NCBI GenBank assembly: GCA_019232665.1
Contig: JAFANN010000002.1
Span: forward strand, 1-39,413
Length of the DNA: 39,413 bases
Origin: Caulobacteraceae bacterium
Lineage (GTDB): Bacteria; Pseudomonadota; Alphaproteobacteria; Caulobacterales; Caulobacteraceae
Direction of reading: 5' to 3'
Position 1 is the stretch's first letter. Each line of letters starts with the position of its first letter. Both the position numbers and the translations under genes were made by a program. The notes under the pieces are model-generated. The model ran no database searches. It was not told where the DNA came from and saw only the letters and a list, made by a program, of their open reading frames with translations. Positions 26,532 to 36,480 of the stretch are shown here, piece after piece.

Positions 26532-27413
26532 ATGGTTACACTGACCCGTCCGGAGGGATCGTCACCGGAAGATCTCGACCTCACCCGACGCGGCGTTGCC
26601 GCCGTCTTTTTCAGCGGCTACGCCGTCGCCGCCCTCTCGGCGGAGGCGGAGCCGATCCACACCGACGAGGCGGGGCTGGTCATAGAAACGGTGAGCTATC
26701 CCTCGCAGGGTTTCACCCTGCCGGCGTACCTCGCCAGACCCGAGGGAAGAGGGCCGTTCCCTGCCATCGTGGTCGCTTCGGAGATCTTCGGCGTCCACGA
26801 TTACATCAAGGACGTCTGCCGGCGGCTAGCGAAGCTCGGCTATGTGGCGCTCGCACCCGCTTTCTTCGTCCGGGTCGGCGATCCCGCCCCGCTGTCGGAC
26901 ATGGCGGCGATCATGAAAATCGTCCAGGCCGCTTCCGACCAGCAGGTGATCGGGGATGTCGACGCCTCCATCGCGTGGCTGAAACGCCAGCGGTACGTGA
27001 AGGCGCGAGAGATCGGGATCACCGGGTTCTGCTGGGGCGGCGGAGTCACCTGGCTGGCCTGCGAGAGCTTTCCGGACCTGAAGGCCGGTGTCGCCTGGTA
27101 CGGCAAGATGGTCCGGCCTCCCGGCGCGCCAAACGATCCGACCCGTCTGTGGCCGGCCGAGATGGCGACCCAGCTTAAGTGTCCGGTGCTGGGGCTATAC
27201 GGCGCCAAGGATAGGCTTGCCGAGGGCGTTCCGACGATGCGCGCGGCCCTCGCCGCGGCAGGCAAGACCGACAGCGAAATCGTCGTCTACCCCGACGCTG
27301 GCCACGGTTTTCACGCCGACTACCGGTCCAGCTACAACGCCGCGGACGCGGCCGACGGCTGGCGTCGGATGCTCGCCTTCTTCGCCGCCCATGGGCTGTC
27401 GCCCAAGGGGTAA
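26532..27413 (+). CDS. dienelactone hydrolase family protein with possible Tat/Sec signal
   Basis: LTRRGVAAVFFSGYAVAALSA leader; SEIFGVHDYIKDVCRRLAKLGYVALAPAFF; GFCWGGGVTW Cys nucleophile; DAGHGF. Confidence 0.88.
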   Translation: MVTLTRPEGSSPEDLDLTRRGVAAVFFSGYAVAALSAEAEPIHTDEAGLVIETVSYPSQGFTLPAYLARPEGRGPFPAIVVASEIFGVHDYIKDVCRRLAKLGYVALAPAFFVRVGDPAPLSDMAAIMKIVQAASDQQVIGDVDASIAWLKRQRYVKAREIGITGFCWGGGVTWLACESFPDLKAGVAWYGKMVRPPGAPNDPTRLWPAEMATQLKCPVLGLYGAKDRLAEGVPTMRAALAAAGKTDSEIVVYPDAGHGFHADYRSSYNAADAADGWRRMLAFFAAHGLSPKG

Positions 27414-27431
27414 AAGCGGCTGGGGCCGACG

Positions 27432-27549
27432 CGCTAAAGTACGTCCCGCTCAGGCGAAATCGCCTGAATGGGATCAACGTGCTCTAGCTTCAAGAACTTG
27501 AGCGCGTTCTCATCGGAAAACCAGTTCCCACTGTTGCGGACCGCGCTCT
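27432..27549. repeat. two-hairpin intergenic repeat, copy 2
   Basis: CGTCCCGCTCAGGCGaaatCGCCTGAATGGGATCAACGTGCTCTAG...TTCAAGAACTTGAGCGCGTTCTCATCGGAAAACCAGTTCCCACTGTTGCGGACCGCGCTCT; aligned with 19351-19464. Confidence 0.9.
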
Positions 27550-27555
27550 GGCGCG

Positions 27556-28998
27556 TCAGGCCCCGAGCTTGCCCAGGAGCGACTCGAGGTCGCGGGCGAG
27601 CTGAACGTCGGTAGCGCGAAGGGCGTCGATCCGGCGCACCGCGTGCAGGACCGTGGTGTGGTCCCGCCCCCCAAAGCGGCGGCCGATGTCGGGCAGCGAG
27701 CGGGTGGTGAGCTGCTTGGCCAGCCACATAGCCGCCTGACGCGGACGCGCCACAGCCCGCGTGCGGGTCTCGGAAATGAGGTCCGCCTGGCGGAGGCCGA
27801 AGTGCTCGGCCGCCGCCTTCTGGATCTCGTCCACGGTGACGCGCCGCTCGCCCGCGCCTTTGAGGTTCGTCCGTAGCAGCCGCTGCGTCGCCTCGAGTGT
27901 GAGGGCGCCGATGTCCGCCCCGGCTTGGGCGACGAGAATGTTGAGCGCCCCCTCCATTTCCCGGACGCTGTCTGCGAAGCGATCGACCAGGAACGCCGTC
28001 ACCTCGGGGCGCATCTGCGGGTTGCAGCCGAGATGGCCGCAGAGGACTTGCAGCTTGCGCGCCAGGATGCCCAGCCGCAGGGATCGGTCCGCCGGTTCGA
28101 CCCCGCAGACGAGTCCGGCGCAGAGGTGCGAGCGTAGGCGCGCGTCAAGTTCCGTCATCGCGCCGGCGGGACGGTCCGCGGTCAGGACAATCCGACGGTC
28201 ATTCTCCATCAACGTGGTCAATGTGTGGAAGAATTCGTCTTGGGTCGATTGTTTTCCGGCAACGAATTGAATGTCGTCGATCAGTAGAAGGTCGGCATTC
28301 CGAAGTTCATCTTTGAACGGGCCGGTCTGGCGATCCATGATCGCCCGCACGAAGCTGGACATGAAGCGCTCGGCGCTGAGGTAGACCACCTTCTTGTTCG
28401 GCGCGTTGCGGAGAGCCTCCCAGGCCAGGGCCTGGATGAGATGGGTTTTCCCAAAACCATACGGTCCGTGGAACAGGACCGGATTAAAGTGCCCGTCCGC
28501 CCACGAGGCCACGCGGCGCGCGACCGTGCAGGCGAACTCATTGGAGGGGCCGACCACGAATGTGTCAAACGTGAAACAAGGGCGTAGGGGCATTCCCACG
28601 CGGCCTCGGTCCGTTTCCGGCGCGACGACGCTGGGCTCGACCTTCTCATTGGCCGCCGACGGTTCGGCGACGGTCTCTCCGCCCTCGAAATCGCGGCGGC
28701 AGGTCAAGGCGAGTTCGCGCCCCTCGGGGTCATACCGCAACCACAGCTCCGAAATTCGCCGCCAGGCGTTGCGGCGGACCCAGTCGCGCGCCACCCCGGT
28801 GTGGGCCACTAGCCAGGCGCGGCCATCCGGCCCCGTCCGCAGGGCCGCGGGGGCCAACCAGGAACCGAAAGCGTCGTCACCAATCTCTGATTTCAGGAAA
28901 TCGCTCGCCTTGAGCCAGACCGCCGCAGCCGGCGTGGGCTGCTCCGAAGGCATTGGTCGCGCAACGATGTTGTTCATGCCCATCTTGCCCCTAGACAT
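27556..28998 (-). CDS. dnaA: chromosomal replication initiator protein DnaA
   Basis: GPYGFGKTHLIQALAWEAL, LLLIDDIQFVAGKQSTQDEFFHTL, domain IV GGRDHTTVLHAVRRI signature. ORF extends to 29070; start uncertain (28998 or 28983). Confidence 0.96.
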   Translation of the reverse strand: MSRGKMGMNNIVARPMPSEQPTPAAAVWLKASDFLKSEIGDDAFGSWLAPAALRTGPDGRAWLVAHTGVARDWVRRNAWRRISELWLRYDPEGRELALTCRRDFEGGETVAEPSAANEKVEPSVVAPETDRGRVGMPLRPCFTFDTFVVGPSNEFACTVARRVASWADGHFNPVLFHGPYGFGKTHLIQALAWEALRNAPNKKVVYLSAERFMSSFVRAIMDRQTGPFKDELRNADLLLIDDIQFVAGKQSTQDEFFHTLTTLMENDRRIVLTADRPAGAMTELDARLRSHLCAGLVCGVEPADRSLRLGILARKLQVLCGHLGCNPQMRPEVTAFLVDRFADSVREMEGALNILVAQAGADIGALTLEATQRLLRTNLKGAGERRVTVDEIQKAAAEHFGLRQADLISETRTRAVARPRQAAMWLAKQLTTRSLPDIGRRFGGRDHTTVLHAVRRIDALRATDVQLARDLESLLGKLGA

Positions 28999-29311
28999 AC
29001 TTTCCCCACCCCCGCCGGCTGGACCAACGGGACCGTATTGGCGTCCGGGTTCACCCCGTCGCCATTTCACACACTAGGACGCACTCCACCGCCGCGGCGG
29101 ACGCATATCGCCCCCCGCATCGTTTCGTCCGTACAAAGCCGAAAGCGCTGAGAAGTTCAGGTTACGCCGGGGGCTCTCGAAAGCAAGCACTCAAATCTGC
29201 AGCGGGCGCACGATTTCATAGTTGACAACGCGAAGCCGCGATGGGGCCAAGGAAAACCCGCGCTATCACATTTGGTGCGCCAAATTGTCACGAAGTTTTT
29301 CAGAAAACAAA

Positions 29312-29339
29312 AGCGCCGGGGACAGGGCCGCCCGGCGCT
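29312..29339 (-). terminator. Rho-independent terminator of rpsT
   Basis: On the minus strand AGCGCCGGG-cggccctgtc-CCCGGCGCT followed by TTTTGTTTTC: 9-bp perfect GC stem plus T-rich tract. Confidence 0.88.
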
Positions 29340-29385
29340 CGAAATCTGAAAAATATGCTTGGAATTCAAGAAGATGTGCGAACCG

Positions 29386-29664
29386 TCAAGCGGTTGGCGA
29401 AATCTGCGACTTCTTCAGTTGACGGTGCAGTCGGGCCACTTTGCGGGCGCCGGTGTTGCGATGGACGACCCCCCTGCCGACGGCTCGCATCAGCTCCGAT
29501 TGAGCGACCACGAAGGCAGCCTGAGCGGCGCCTTTGTCGCCGCTCGCAATCGCTTCTTCGAACTTGCGCAGATAGGTCCGAACGCGCGAGCGACGCGCCT
29601 TGTTGACCTCGGTTCGGCGGGCGATTTTGCGTGCGGCTTTCTTGGCGCCGGGATTGTTGGCCAT
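29386..29664 (-). CDS. rpsT: 30S ribosomal protein S20
   Basis: [39 protein letters not shown]...[20 protein letters not shown]. Confidence 0.97.
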   Translation of the reverse strand: MANNPGAKKAARKIARRTEVNKARRSRVRTYLRKFEEAIASGDKGAAQAAFVVAQSELMRAVGRGVVHRNTGARKVARLHRQLKKSQISPTA

Positions 29665-29787
29665 GCGTCCTGTCGTGGATCGAAGGGCTTTCGGCCAAAC
29701 CTGGCGAAGACCCTAAAAAATTCGGAGGCGCGGATATAGGGGACGTTGCCGCAGCGGTCAATCATGGTTTCCCCGAGGCGCCCGGCG

Positions 29788-30651
29788 TCATCTCTGGCAG
29801 GTCGCGCAGAAAAAAGTGGACCGACCCGAGTGGACTTCGCGGCGGACCCGCCCCTTGCACCCTGGCGTCGGACAGCCTTCCCCCTCCCGGCCGTAGACCC
29901 TGAATTCGTGCTGGAAGTATCCCATGGCCCCCGAGGCGTCCGCGTAGTCCCGAAGGCTCGAGCCACCGGCTTCGATCGCCGCATCGAGCACCCCACGGAC
30001 CGCGCTCGCCAGGCGCTCCAGCCGAATCAAAGCGATATGGCCCGCGGGCGCGGAGGGGGCGATGCGCGCGCGGTGGAGAGCTTCGCAGACATAGATGTTG
30101 CCGAGGCCGGCGACGATCGTCTGGTCGAGGAGAAGAGTTTTCACAGCCTGACGACGGCCCTCGAACGCCTCCAGGAGATGAGGACCGTGGAACTGGTTGC
30201 CGAGCGGCTCGGGACCCATGGCCAAGAACGTGGGATAGGTGACCTGGGCGTCGCCGCTCACGAGGTCCATGAAGCCGAAGCGACGGGGATCGAAGTAGGT
30301 GATCAGGGCTCCCGCGTCCGTCTCGAACACCAGGTGGGCGTGACGCGCGTCAGCGGCCGCGGCCTGGACGAAGGCGCCGGGCCGTCGTCGCACCTCGCCG
30401 CCTTCGACCTGAAAGCGGCCGGTCATGCCCAGGTGCATGATCAGGGTCTCGCCGGTGCTGAGCGGCGCGACCAGGTACTTGCCCCGACGGTCGAGGCGTT
30501 CGATGCGCGCGCCTGTCAGGCGTGCGGCGAACTTGTGGGGAAGCGGGAAGCGCAGGTCCGGACGACGCGCCTCCACGCGCGCCAGACGCGCGCCGGCGAG
30601 GCAAGGCTCCAGGCCTCTCCGGACGGTCTCGACTTCGGGCAGTTCAGGCAT
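29788..30651 (-). CDS. mutM: formamidopyrimidine-DNA glycosylase
   Basis: MPELPEVETVRRGL, GGSSLRDYADASGAMGYFQHEFRVYGREGEGCPTPGCKG...RSTFFCATCQR zinc finger. Confidence 0.97.
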   Translation of the reverse strand: MPELPEVETVRRGLEPCLAGARLARVEARRPDLRFPLPHKFAARLTGARIERLDRRGKYLVAPLSTGETLIMHLGMTGRFQVEGGEVRRRPGAFVQAAAADARHAHLVFETDAGALITYFDPRRFGFMDLVSGDAQVTYPTFLAMGPEPLGNQFHGPHLLEAFEGRRQAVKTLLLDQTIVAGLGNIYVCEALHRARIAPSAPAGHIALIRLERLASAVRGVLDAAIEAGGSSLRDYADASGAMGYFQHEFRVYGREGEGCPTPGCKGRVRREVHSGRSTFFCATCQR

Positions 30652-30811
30652 GGCGCGGCGTAGCCCAGTTCAGGGCGGAAGGAGAAGGGCTCTCGTGTGA
30701 GGCCGGGGCCGACGCCGGGAGGTTGGCCTCGCCGGCTGGGACGCTTACACGGGTCGGTCCGCGGCGAGGTCTTCGATCGGAATCGCCGCAACCTGGATTG
30801 GAGCCCGGCCG

Positions 30812-31570
30812 ATGAATCCGACCGCCGCGACGTTCGGCGACCGCGATGTCGATCCCGAAGAGAAGCCGCGGCTGGTGCGGAGGGTCTTCGAGAGCGTCAC
30901 GGGCCGCTACGACCTGATGAACGACCTGATGAGCGGGGGCGTCCACCGGCTCTGGAAGGACGCGACCGCCGCGCGGCTCAATCCCCAACCTGGCGAGACG
31001 GTTATCGACTGCGCGGGGGGAACGGGCGACATGGCCCGGCGCTTCGCCCGGCTGATGCGCGCGGCGAGAACCAGGCGCGGCGGCCTGCCTGGGCGCGTGG
31101 TCGTGGTCGACTACACCGAGAGCATGGTCCGCTCGGGGCTCGAGCGCGGCGGGGCGGAGGAGATCCTATGGAGCGTTGGCGACGCCCAGCGCCTTCCGCT
31201 CCCCTCTGCGAGCACGGACGCCTACTGCATCGCCTTTGGGCTTCGGAACGTAACGCAGATTTCTTCGGCTCTCGCCGAGGCGCGCCGGGTGTTGAAGCCG
31301 GGAGGCCGTTTCCTCTGCCTGGAGTTCTCCAAGCCGACGACCGGCGCACTGGCGCGTCTCTACGACGCATATTCATACCAGGTGATCCCGCGCCTTGGCG
31401 CCATGGTCGCTGGCGACCGGGAGTCCTACGACTATCTCGTCGAGAGCATCCGGCGATTTCCCGACCAGATGCGATTGGCGGAACAGATGGGGGAGGCGGG
31501 GTTCTCGCGCGTTAGCTTCACCAATTTCAGCGGCGGCGTGTGCGCCCTGCACCAGGGCTGGGCGATCTGA
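30812..31570 (+). CDS. ubiE: bifunctional demethylmenaquinone/ubiquinone methyltransferase
   Basis: [67 protein letters not shown]. Confidence 0.96.
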   Translation: MNPTAATFGDRDVDPEEKPRLVRRVFESVTGRYDLMNDLMSGGVHRLWKDATAARLNPQPGETVIDCAGGTGDMARRFARLMRAARTRRGGLPGRVVVVDYTESMVRSGLERGGAEEILWSVGDAQRLPLPSASTDAYCIAFGLRNVTQISSALAEARRVLKPGGRFLCLEFSKPTTGALARLYDAYSYQVIPRLGAMVAGDRESYDYLVESIRRFPDQMRLAEQMGEAGFSRVSFTNFSGGVCALHQGWAI

Positions 31571-31576
31571 TCCTCG

Positions 31577-33088
31577 ATGACCCCGTTGTCGTCATACGTC
31601 CGGCTCGTGGCGGCCGGCTGGCGGCTTGCCAGGGCCGACGCTCTGATCCCCCGCGAGATCGAGCCGATGCTGCCCCCCTGGCCACGGACGCTGGCGGGCG
31701 TGATCAGACTCGTGGCGGGTCCGCAGGCGCGGGCGGGGCGGCCGGGCGAGCGTCTCGCCGCTGCGCTCGAGACGATGGGACCGGTCGCGATCAAGCTGGG
31801 TCAGTTCCTCTCGACCCGCGCCGACATATTCGGCGCCCAGTTTGCCGACGACCTTAGTCGTCTGAAGGATAGCCTGGCGCCCTTCCCGACGCCGCAAGCG
31901 GAGCGGTTGGTGGAGCAGGCCCTCGGCCATCCGATCGGAACCCTGTTCGAGAGCTTCGGCGATCCTGTCGGCGCCGCCTCGCTGGCGCAGGTGCACGCCG
32001 CCACCTTGCCCGGGGGGCGGCGCGTGGCGGTGAAGATCCTGCGGCCGAAGATCGAGGCTCAAGTGGCCTCCGACACTCGTGCTCTCTACCTTGCAGGGGA
32101 GCTCGCGCAGCGGTTCGTCCCTGGCGCAGCACGGCTAGAGCCGCGAGCCTTCGTCGCCACCATCGCCCGAGCCCTGCAGCTGGAGCTGGACCTGCGTTTC
32201 GAGGCCGCCGGGGCCGACGAGCTTCGCCACGCGATGGACCACGATGGCTTTATGCGCGCCCCCCGGGTCGTGTGGGAGCGCACCGCCCGGCGCGTGCTCA
32301 CCCTTGACTGGGCCGGTGGCGAGTCCCTGTCGAACCCGGAAGCCATCGAGCGGGAGCATGTGGATCGCCCCAGGCTGGCGAGCGACCTGATCCGCGGCTT
32401 CCTCGCTCAGGCGCTCGATCACGGCGTCTTCCACGCGGATCTGCACGAGGGGAACCTGTTCATCGACGCCGAGGGCCATCTGGTGGCAGTCGATTTCGGG
32501 ATCGTCGGCCGGTTGGGAGCGCCGGAGCGTCGGTACCTGGCCGAGATCCTGTGGGGTTTCTTGGAGCGTGACTATTCGCGCGTGGCCGAAGTCCACTTCG
32601 CCGCCGGCTATGTCCCGCCCCACCACGATCGGGCCGCCTTCGCCCAGGCCCTGCGCGCCGTGGGCGAGCCGATCTTCGGACGCCCCGCAGCGGACGTCGC
32701 CATGAGCCGTCTGCTCACCCAGCTATTTGACATCACCGCTCTATTCGACATGCGCCTGCGACCGGAGCTTGTTCTGCTCCAGAAGACGATGGTGACGGTG
32801 GAGGGCGTCGGACGGCGCATCCATCCCGGTCTCGACATCTGGGCGGCCGCCGAACCGGTGGTGCGCCGCTGGATCATGCGCGAGCTCTCGCCTGCGCGCC
32901 GCCTCCACGCCTTGGCCGAGGATGCGCGACGGGCGATCACCCACTTCGCCGAACGCCGGGTGGAATCGGTGTTCGAACGGCCGCGCGGGAGCCGAGAGAC
33001 ACTCCCCAGGTTCGAACTGTGGAGCTTCCTCACGGGGGTTCTGGTTGCGGCTCTCGCGTTCGCAGCGGGCGTACTCATAGTTCGCTAG
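31577..33088 (+). CDS. ubiB: ubiquinone biosynthesis protein UbiB (ABC1/ADCK-like kinase fold)
   Basis: LGPVAIKLGQFLSTR-type KxGQ motif, PVGAASLAQVHAATLPGGRRVAVKILRP, HADLHEGNLFIDAEGHLVAVDFGIVGRL, C-terminal hydrophobic helix. Confidence 0.95.
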   Translation: MTPLSSYVRLVAAGWRLARADALIPREIEPMLPPWPRTLAGVIRLVAGPQARAGRPGERLAAALETMGPVAIKLGQFLSTRADIFGAQFADDLSRLKDSLAPFPTPQAERLVEQALGHPIGTLFESFGDPVGAASLAQVHAATLPGGRRVAVKILRPKIEAQVASDTRALYLAGELAQRFVPGAARLEPRAFVATIARALQLELDLRFEAAGADELRHAMDHDGFMRAPRVVWERTARRVLTLDWAGGESLSNPEAIEREHVDRPRLASDLIRGFLAQALDHGVFHADLHEGNLFIDAEGHLVAVDFGIVGRLGAPERRYLAEILWGFLERDYSRVAEVHFAAGYVPPHHDRAAFAQALRAVGEPIFGRPAADVAMSRLLTQLFDITALFDMRLRPELVLLQKTMVTVEGVGRRIHPGLDIWAAAEPVVRRWIMRELSPARRLHALAEDARRAITHFAERRVESVFERPRGSRETLPRFELWSFLTGVLVAALAFAAGVLIVR

Positions 33089-33100
33089 GCCCGGTCCTTG

Positions 33101-33160
33101 GGAGCGATCCGCTCCGATTGCCTCGGAGCGGCGCTCACACTTCGCCGGAAAGCGGTCTAG
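33101..33160. repeat. degenerate third member of the intergenic repeat family / hairpin terminator
   Basis: CCGCTCCGA-ttgcc-TCGGAGCGG perfect 9-bp stem; following CACTTCGCCGGAAAGCGGTCT resembles CACTTTTGCGGAACGCGCTCT of copy 1 (16/21 by eye). Confidence 0.5.
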
Positions 33161-33684
33161 CTCTGCTGAGGGTCGCCTGTTCCGCCGTTCGCCGGTTGGG
33201 CCTGACGGGTCTTCTGCTGCGTCCAATAGGCGACCCCGGTCTTCGGCTTGAACATGGTCCGGGGCGCCCCGTTTCGTGCGATGACCGCGAAGACGTTGGA
33301 CTTGGCGTCATAGAGCAGTCTGTCTCCGTTTGGCCGGTCGAGGCTCTCCACCCCGTTCGGGGGATGGTCGACGAAACGGTGGACGTCCGAGACGTATTCC
33401 GCCTCGCTCCGGGCGCCGAAGTCCCCGCCGTTGCGAGTGAACTGATAAAGGGCGTTCTCCTCGGCAGTGTGGGTGCGGTTGGCCGCCCACATCGGCTTGC
33501 CGCCGATCTGAGGAACGGGCGCGTCGCGAGGATCCGGCGAACGCGATGATCCGGCCGAGGCGTAGGCAGGAGCCGTTGCGACCCCCACAGCGCTGCTGGC
33601 GGCCACGGCCGATGGTTTTCCATTGCAAGCCGTCAAGGCGGCCGAGGCGAGGGCTAGGGCGCTCGACAGGCGCAGAACGTTCAT
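33157..33684 (-). CDS. putative lipoprotein of unknown function
   Basis: MNVLRLSSALALASAALTAC lipobox, then ~150 aa soluble domain. Confidence 0.75.
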   Translation of the reverse strand: MNVLRLSSALALASAALTACNGKPSAVAASSAVGVATAPAYASAGSSRSPDPRDAPVPQIGGKPMWAANRTHTAEENALYQFTRNGGDFGARSEAEYVSDVHRFVDHPPNGVESLDRPNGDRLLYDAKSNVFAVIARNGAPRTMFKPKTGVAYWTQQKTRQAQPANGGTGDPQQS

Positions 33685-33787
33685 GGCTTTTCTCCGATAT
33701 TGCTGATTAGGTGCAAGCGCGACTGAACTCAACAAATCGCAAAGTTTGCAGTTTGTCTAGGGGGTCGCGTTCGTCTAAACGCCGGGC

Positions 33788-35005
33788 ATGTCCGGGAACG
33801 ACCTCAGCCACGCAGCCCCACGGCGGGTCCTGCTGATCGTCGGCGGGGGAATCGCGGCCTACAAATCTCTGGAGCTGGTCCGACTGCTGCGTAAGGCGGA
33901 CGTGGCGGTCACACCCGTCCTGACCAAAGCCGCTGAGCGGTTCGTCACATCGCTCAGCCTCTCCGCCCTGGCCGAGAGCGAGGTCCGCACTGAGCTCTTC
34001 TCTCTCGCCGACGAGGCGAAGATGGGTCACATCGAGCTCTCACGCTCGGCGGACCTGGTGGTGGTGGCGCCCGCGACGGCGGATCTGATGGCCAAGGCCG
34101 CCAATGGCCTGGCCGACGATCTCGCGTCGACCGTCCTGCTCGCCACCGACAAACCGGTGTTTATGGCGCCGGCGATGAACGTGCGGATGTGGCTGCACCC
34201 GGCGACGCAGCGTAACCTCGCGACCCTCGCGGTCGATGGCGTGCGGATCGTAGGCCCCGACGAAGGATCGATGGCTTGTGGCGAGTTCGGTCCTGGCCGT
34301 ATGGCCGAGCCACCAGTGATCGCTCAGGCGATCTTCGAGGCCCTGAAGCCGGCCCCCCGTCCGCTCGCAGGCCGCCACGTGCTTATCACCGCCGGCCCGA
34401 CCGCTGAGCCGATCGATCCCGTGCGGGTGATCACCAACCGTTCGAGCGGCAAGCAGGGCTACGCCATCGCCGGAGCCCTGGCCGGGCTGGGGGCGCGTGT
34501 GACCCTTGTTTCTGGGCCTACCTCCCTGCCACCGCCGCCTGGAGTTGCGCGGGTGGATGTGGAGACAGCCCTGCAGATGAAAGCGGCGTGCGACGCGGCC
34601 CTGCCGGCCGACGTGGCGGTTTGCGTCGCGGCGGTGGCCGACTGGCGTCCGGACCATGCGTTCAAGCTGAAGCTCAAGAAAGGACCAGGCGCCCCGCCCT
34701 CTGTGGCCCTGGTGGAGAATCCTGACATCCTCGCAGGCCTTTCAGCCAAGGGACCGCAGCGCCCCCGCCTCGTGGTCGGTTTCGCGGCCGAGACCAACGA
34801 CCTGGAGGCGAACGCGCGGAGCAAGCTCGAGCGCAAGGGCTGCGACTGGATCGTGGCAAACGATGTGAGCGGAGAGGGGATCATGGGCGGCGACCAGAAC
34901 GAGGTGCTGCTGGTCACGCGCGAGGGGACCGAGCGGTGGGCGCGCGCAGCCAAGACGGGCATCGCCGCGCGGCTGGCCGAGCGGATCGCGGCGGCGCTCG
35001 CCTGA
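33788..35005 (+). CDS. coaBC: bifunctional phosphopantothenoylcysteine decarboxylase/phosphopantothenate-cysteine ligase
   Basis: [76 protein letters not shown]. Confidence 0.97.
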   Translation: MSGNDLSHAAPRRVLLIVGGGIAAYKSLELVRLLRKADVAVTPVLTKAAERFVTSLSLSALAESEVRTELFSLADEAKMGHIELSRSADLVVVAPATADLMAKAANGLADDLASTVLLATDKPVFMAPAMNVRMWLHPATQRNLATLAVDGVRIVGPDEGSMACGEFGPGRMAEPPVIAQAIFEALKPAPRPLAGRHVLITAGPTAEPIDPVRVITNRSSGKQGYAIAGALAGLGARVTLVSGPTSLPPPPGVARVDVETALQMKAACDAALPADVAVCVAAVADWRPDHAFKLKLKKGPGAPPSVALVENPDILAGLSAKGPQRPRLVVGFAAETNDLEANARSKLERKGCDWIVANDVSGEGIMGGDQNEVLLVTREGTERWARAAKTGIAARLAERIAAALA

Positions 35006-35457
35006 TGGTGGAGATCGCGATCCGCCGGCTGGCCCATGCCGAGGGCCTGCCGCTTCCCGCCTATGAGACGGCGGGCGCGGCCGCCATGGACCTGCGGGCG
35101 GCGGTGGAGGGGGATTCGCCCTTCACCCTGTCGCCTGGCGCGCGCGCGGCCATTCCAACGGGATTCTGCATCGCCCTGCCGGAAGGCTACGAGGCGCAGG
35201 TGCGGCCAAGGTCGGGCCTGGCGCTCAAGAGCGGGATCACCTGCCTGAACAGCCCGGGGACTGTCGACGCGGACTACCGCGGCGAGATCAAGGTGATCCT
35301 CGCCAACCTCGGGACCGAGCCCTTCCACATCCGCCGGGGCGACCGCATCGCCCAGATGGTGGTCGCCCCCGTCACCCACGCCAGCTGGCGCGAAATGGAG
35401 ACGCTGGACCCTACCGCGCGCGGGGAAGGCGGCTTCGGATCGACCGGCGCCGCCTAG
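35005..35457 (+). CDS. dut: dUTP diphosphatase
   Basis: [69 protein letters not shown] overlap with coaBC. Confidence 0.97.
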   Translation: MVEIAIRRLAHAEGLPLPAYETAGAAAMDLRAAVEGDSPFTLSPGARAAIPTGFCIALPEGYEAQVRPRSGLALKSGITCLNSPGTVDADYRGEIKVILANLGTEPFHIRRGDRIAQMVVAPVTHASWREMETLDPTARGEGGFGSTGAA

Positions 35458-35461
35458 TACC

Positions 35462-36244
35462 TCAAAGCCCCAGAACTTCGCGCATGCCGTAGAGACCCGC
35501 TGGTTTGCCGTGGACCCACAGGGCGGCGGTGAGAGCGCCGCGGGCGAAGAGGGCCCGATCGCGGGCGGAATGAGAGAGGGTGATCGTCTCTTCCTCGCCG
35601 GCGAAAAGGACGGCGTGCTCGCCGACGATTCCGCCGCCCCGGAGCGAGGCGAAACCGACACCGCCGCGCGGCCGCGCCCCAGTGACGCCGGAGCGGGCAG
35701 CCAGGGCGTGCGCGTCCAGCGTCTCGCCGCGTCCGTGCGTGGCGGCCTCGCCAAGCAGGAGCGCCGTGCCGGAGGGCGCGTCGATCTTTCGCCGGTGATG
35801 GGCCTCGAAGATTTCGATGTCCCAGTCAGCGGCGGGAAGCCGCCTTGCCGCCTCCTCCACCAGGGCGGCCAACAGGTTCACCCCAAGAGAGAAGTTGCCT
35901 GCGCGCACGATGGCGATCTGTTTGGCGGCCTGGCGCACCTGTGCGTCCTCGGCGGGCGTGAAACCCGTAGCGCCGATGACGAGGGCCGGTCCACCGTGCC
36001 CGGCCGCCGCCGCGGCGAGGGCGGCGCTGGCCGAGGCGGTGCTGAAATCGACGATCACGTCGCAGGCGGCGGCCGCCGCGGGGAAGTCGGCCAGGGGCAT
36101 TTCGTGCGCGGCGTCATCCGCGGCTCCGGGACGGTCAAGCCGCGCGGCGAGGCGGACGTCGTCGCGGCCGGCGACGAGCGTCTCGACCGCACGACCCATC
36201 CGCCCGAGCGCCCCCGCCACGCCGATCCGTATCGCCTCAGTCAT
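35462..36244 (-). CDS. dapB: 4-hydroxy-tetrahydrodipicolinate reductase
   Basis: IRIGVAGALGRMGRAVE, VDFSTASA, GATGFTP, IFEAHHRRKIDAPSGTAL. Confidence 0.96.
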   Translation of the reverse strand: MTEAIRIGVAGALGRMGRAVETLVAGRDDVRLAARLDRPGAADDAAHEMPLADFPAAAAACDVIVDFSTASASAALAAAAAGHGGPALVIGATGFTPAEDAQVRQAAKQIAIVRAGNFSLGVNLLAALVEEAARRLPAADWDIEIFEAHHRRKIDAPSGTALLLGEAATHGRGETLDAHALAARSGVTGARPRGGVGFASLRGGGIVGEHAVLFAGEEETITLSHSARDRALFARGALTAALWVHGKPAGLYGMREVLGL

Positions 36245-36290
36245 CGCGCGCCCCTTTTGTGGTGGGCGAGGCATACGACGCCAAGCAGAG

Positions 36291-36330
36291 GCTTGACAGC
36301 CGGTCGAGATAATGTTGCAATATGAAAACT
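36291..36330. repeat. direct repeat copy A, upstream of dapB
   Basis: GCTTGACAGCCGGTCGAGATAATGTTGCAATATGAAAACT; near-identical to 36481-36521. Confidence 0.85.
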
Positions 36331-36480
36331 CCAAACATGTGCATGCGCCGCGGGCGGCTTCAACGCCCAGGCAATGGAGTCACTCACCAAATTTCCTTCA
36401 ATGAGCGGCCGGTCAAAGCGGCCGCGGCCGCATGTTCGGCGGAGTGGGGTGACGGAAGCTGGCGGCCGCCGCGAAAGTCG

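Noticed and set aside
34459-35754. 431-aa minus-strand ORF across coaBC/dut
   Set aside because: Antisense to two unambiguous core genes with low-complexity Ser/Arg/Pro composition.
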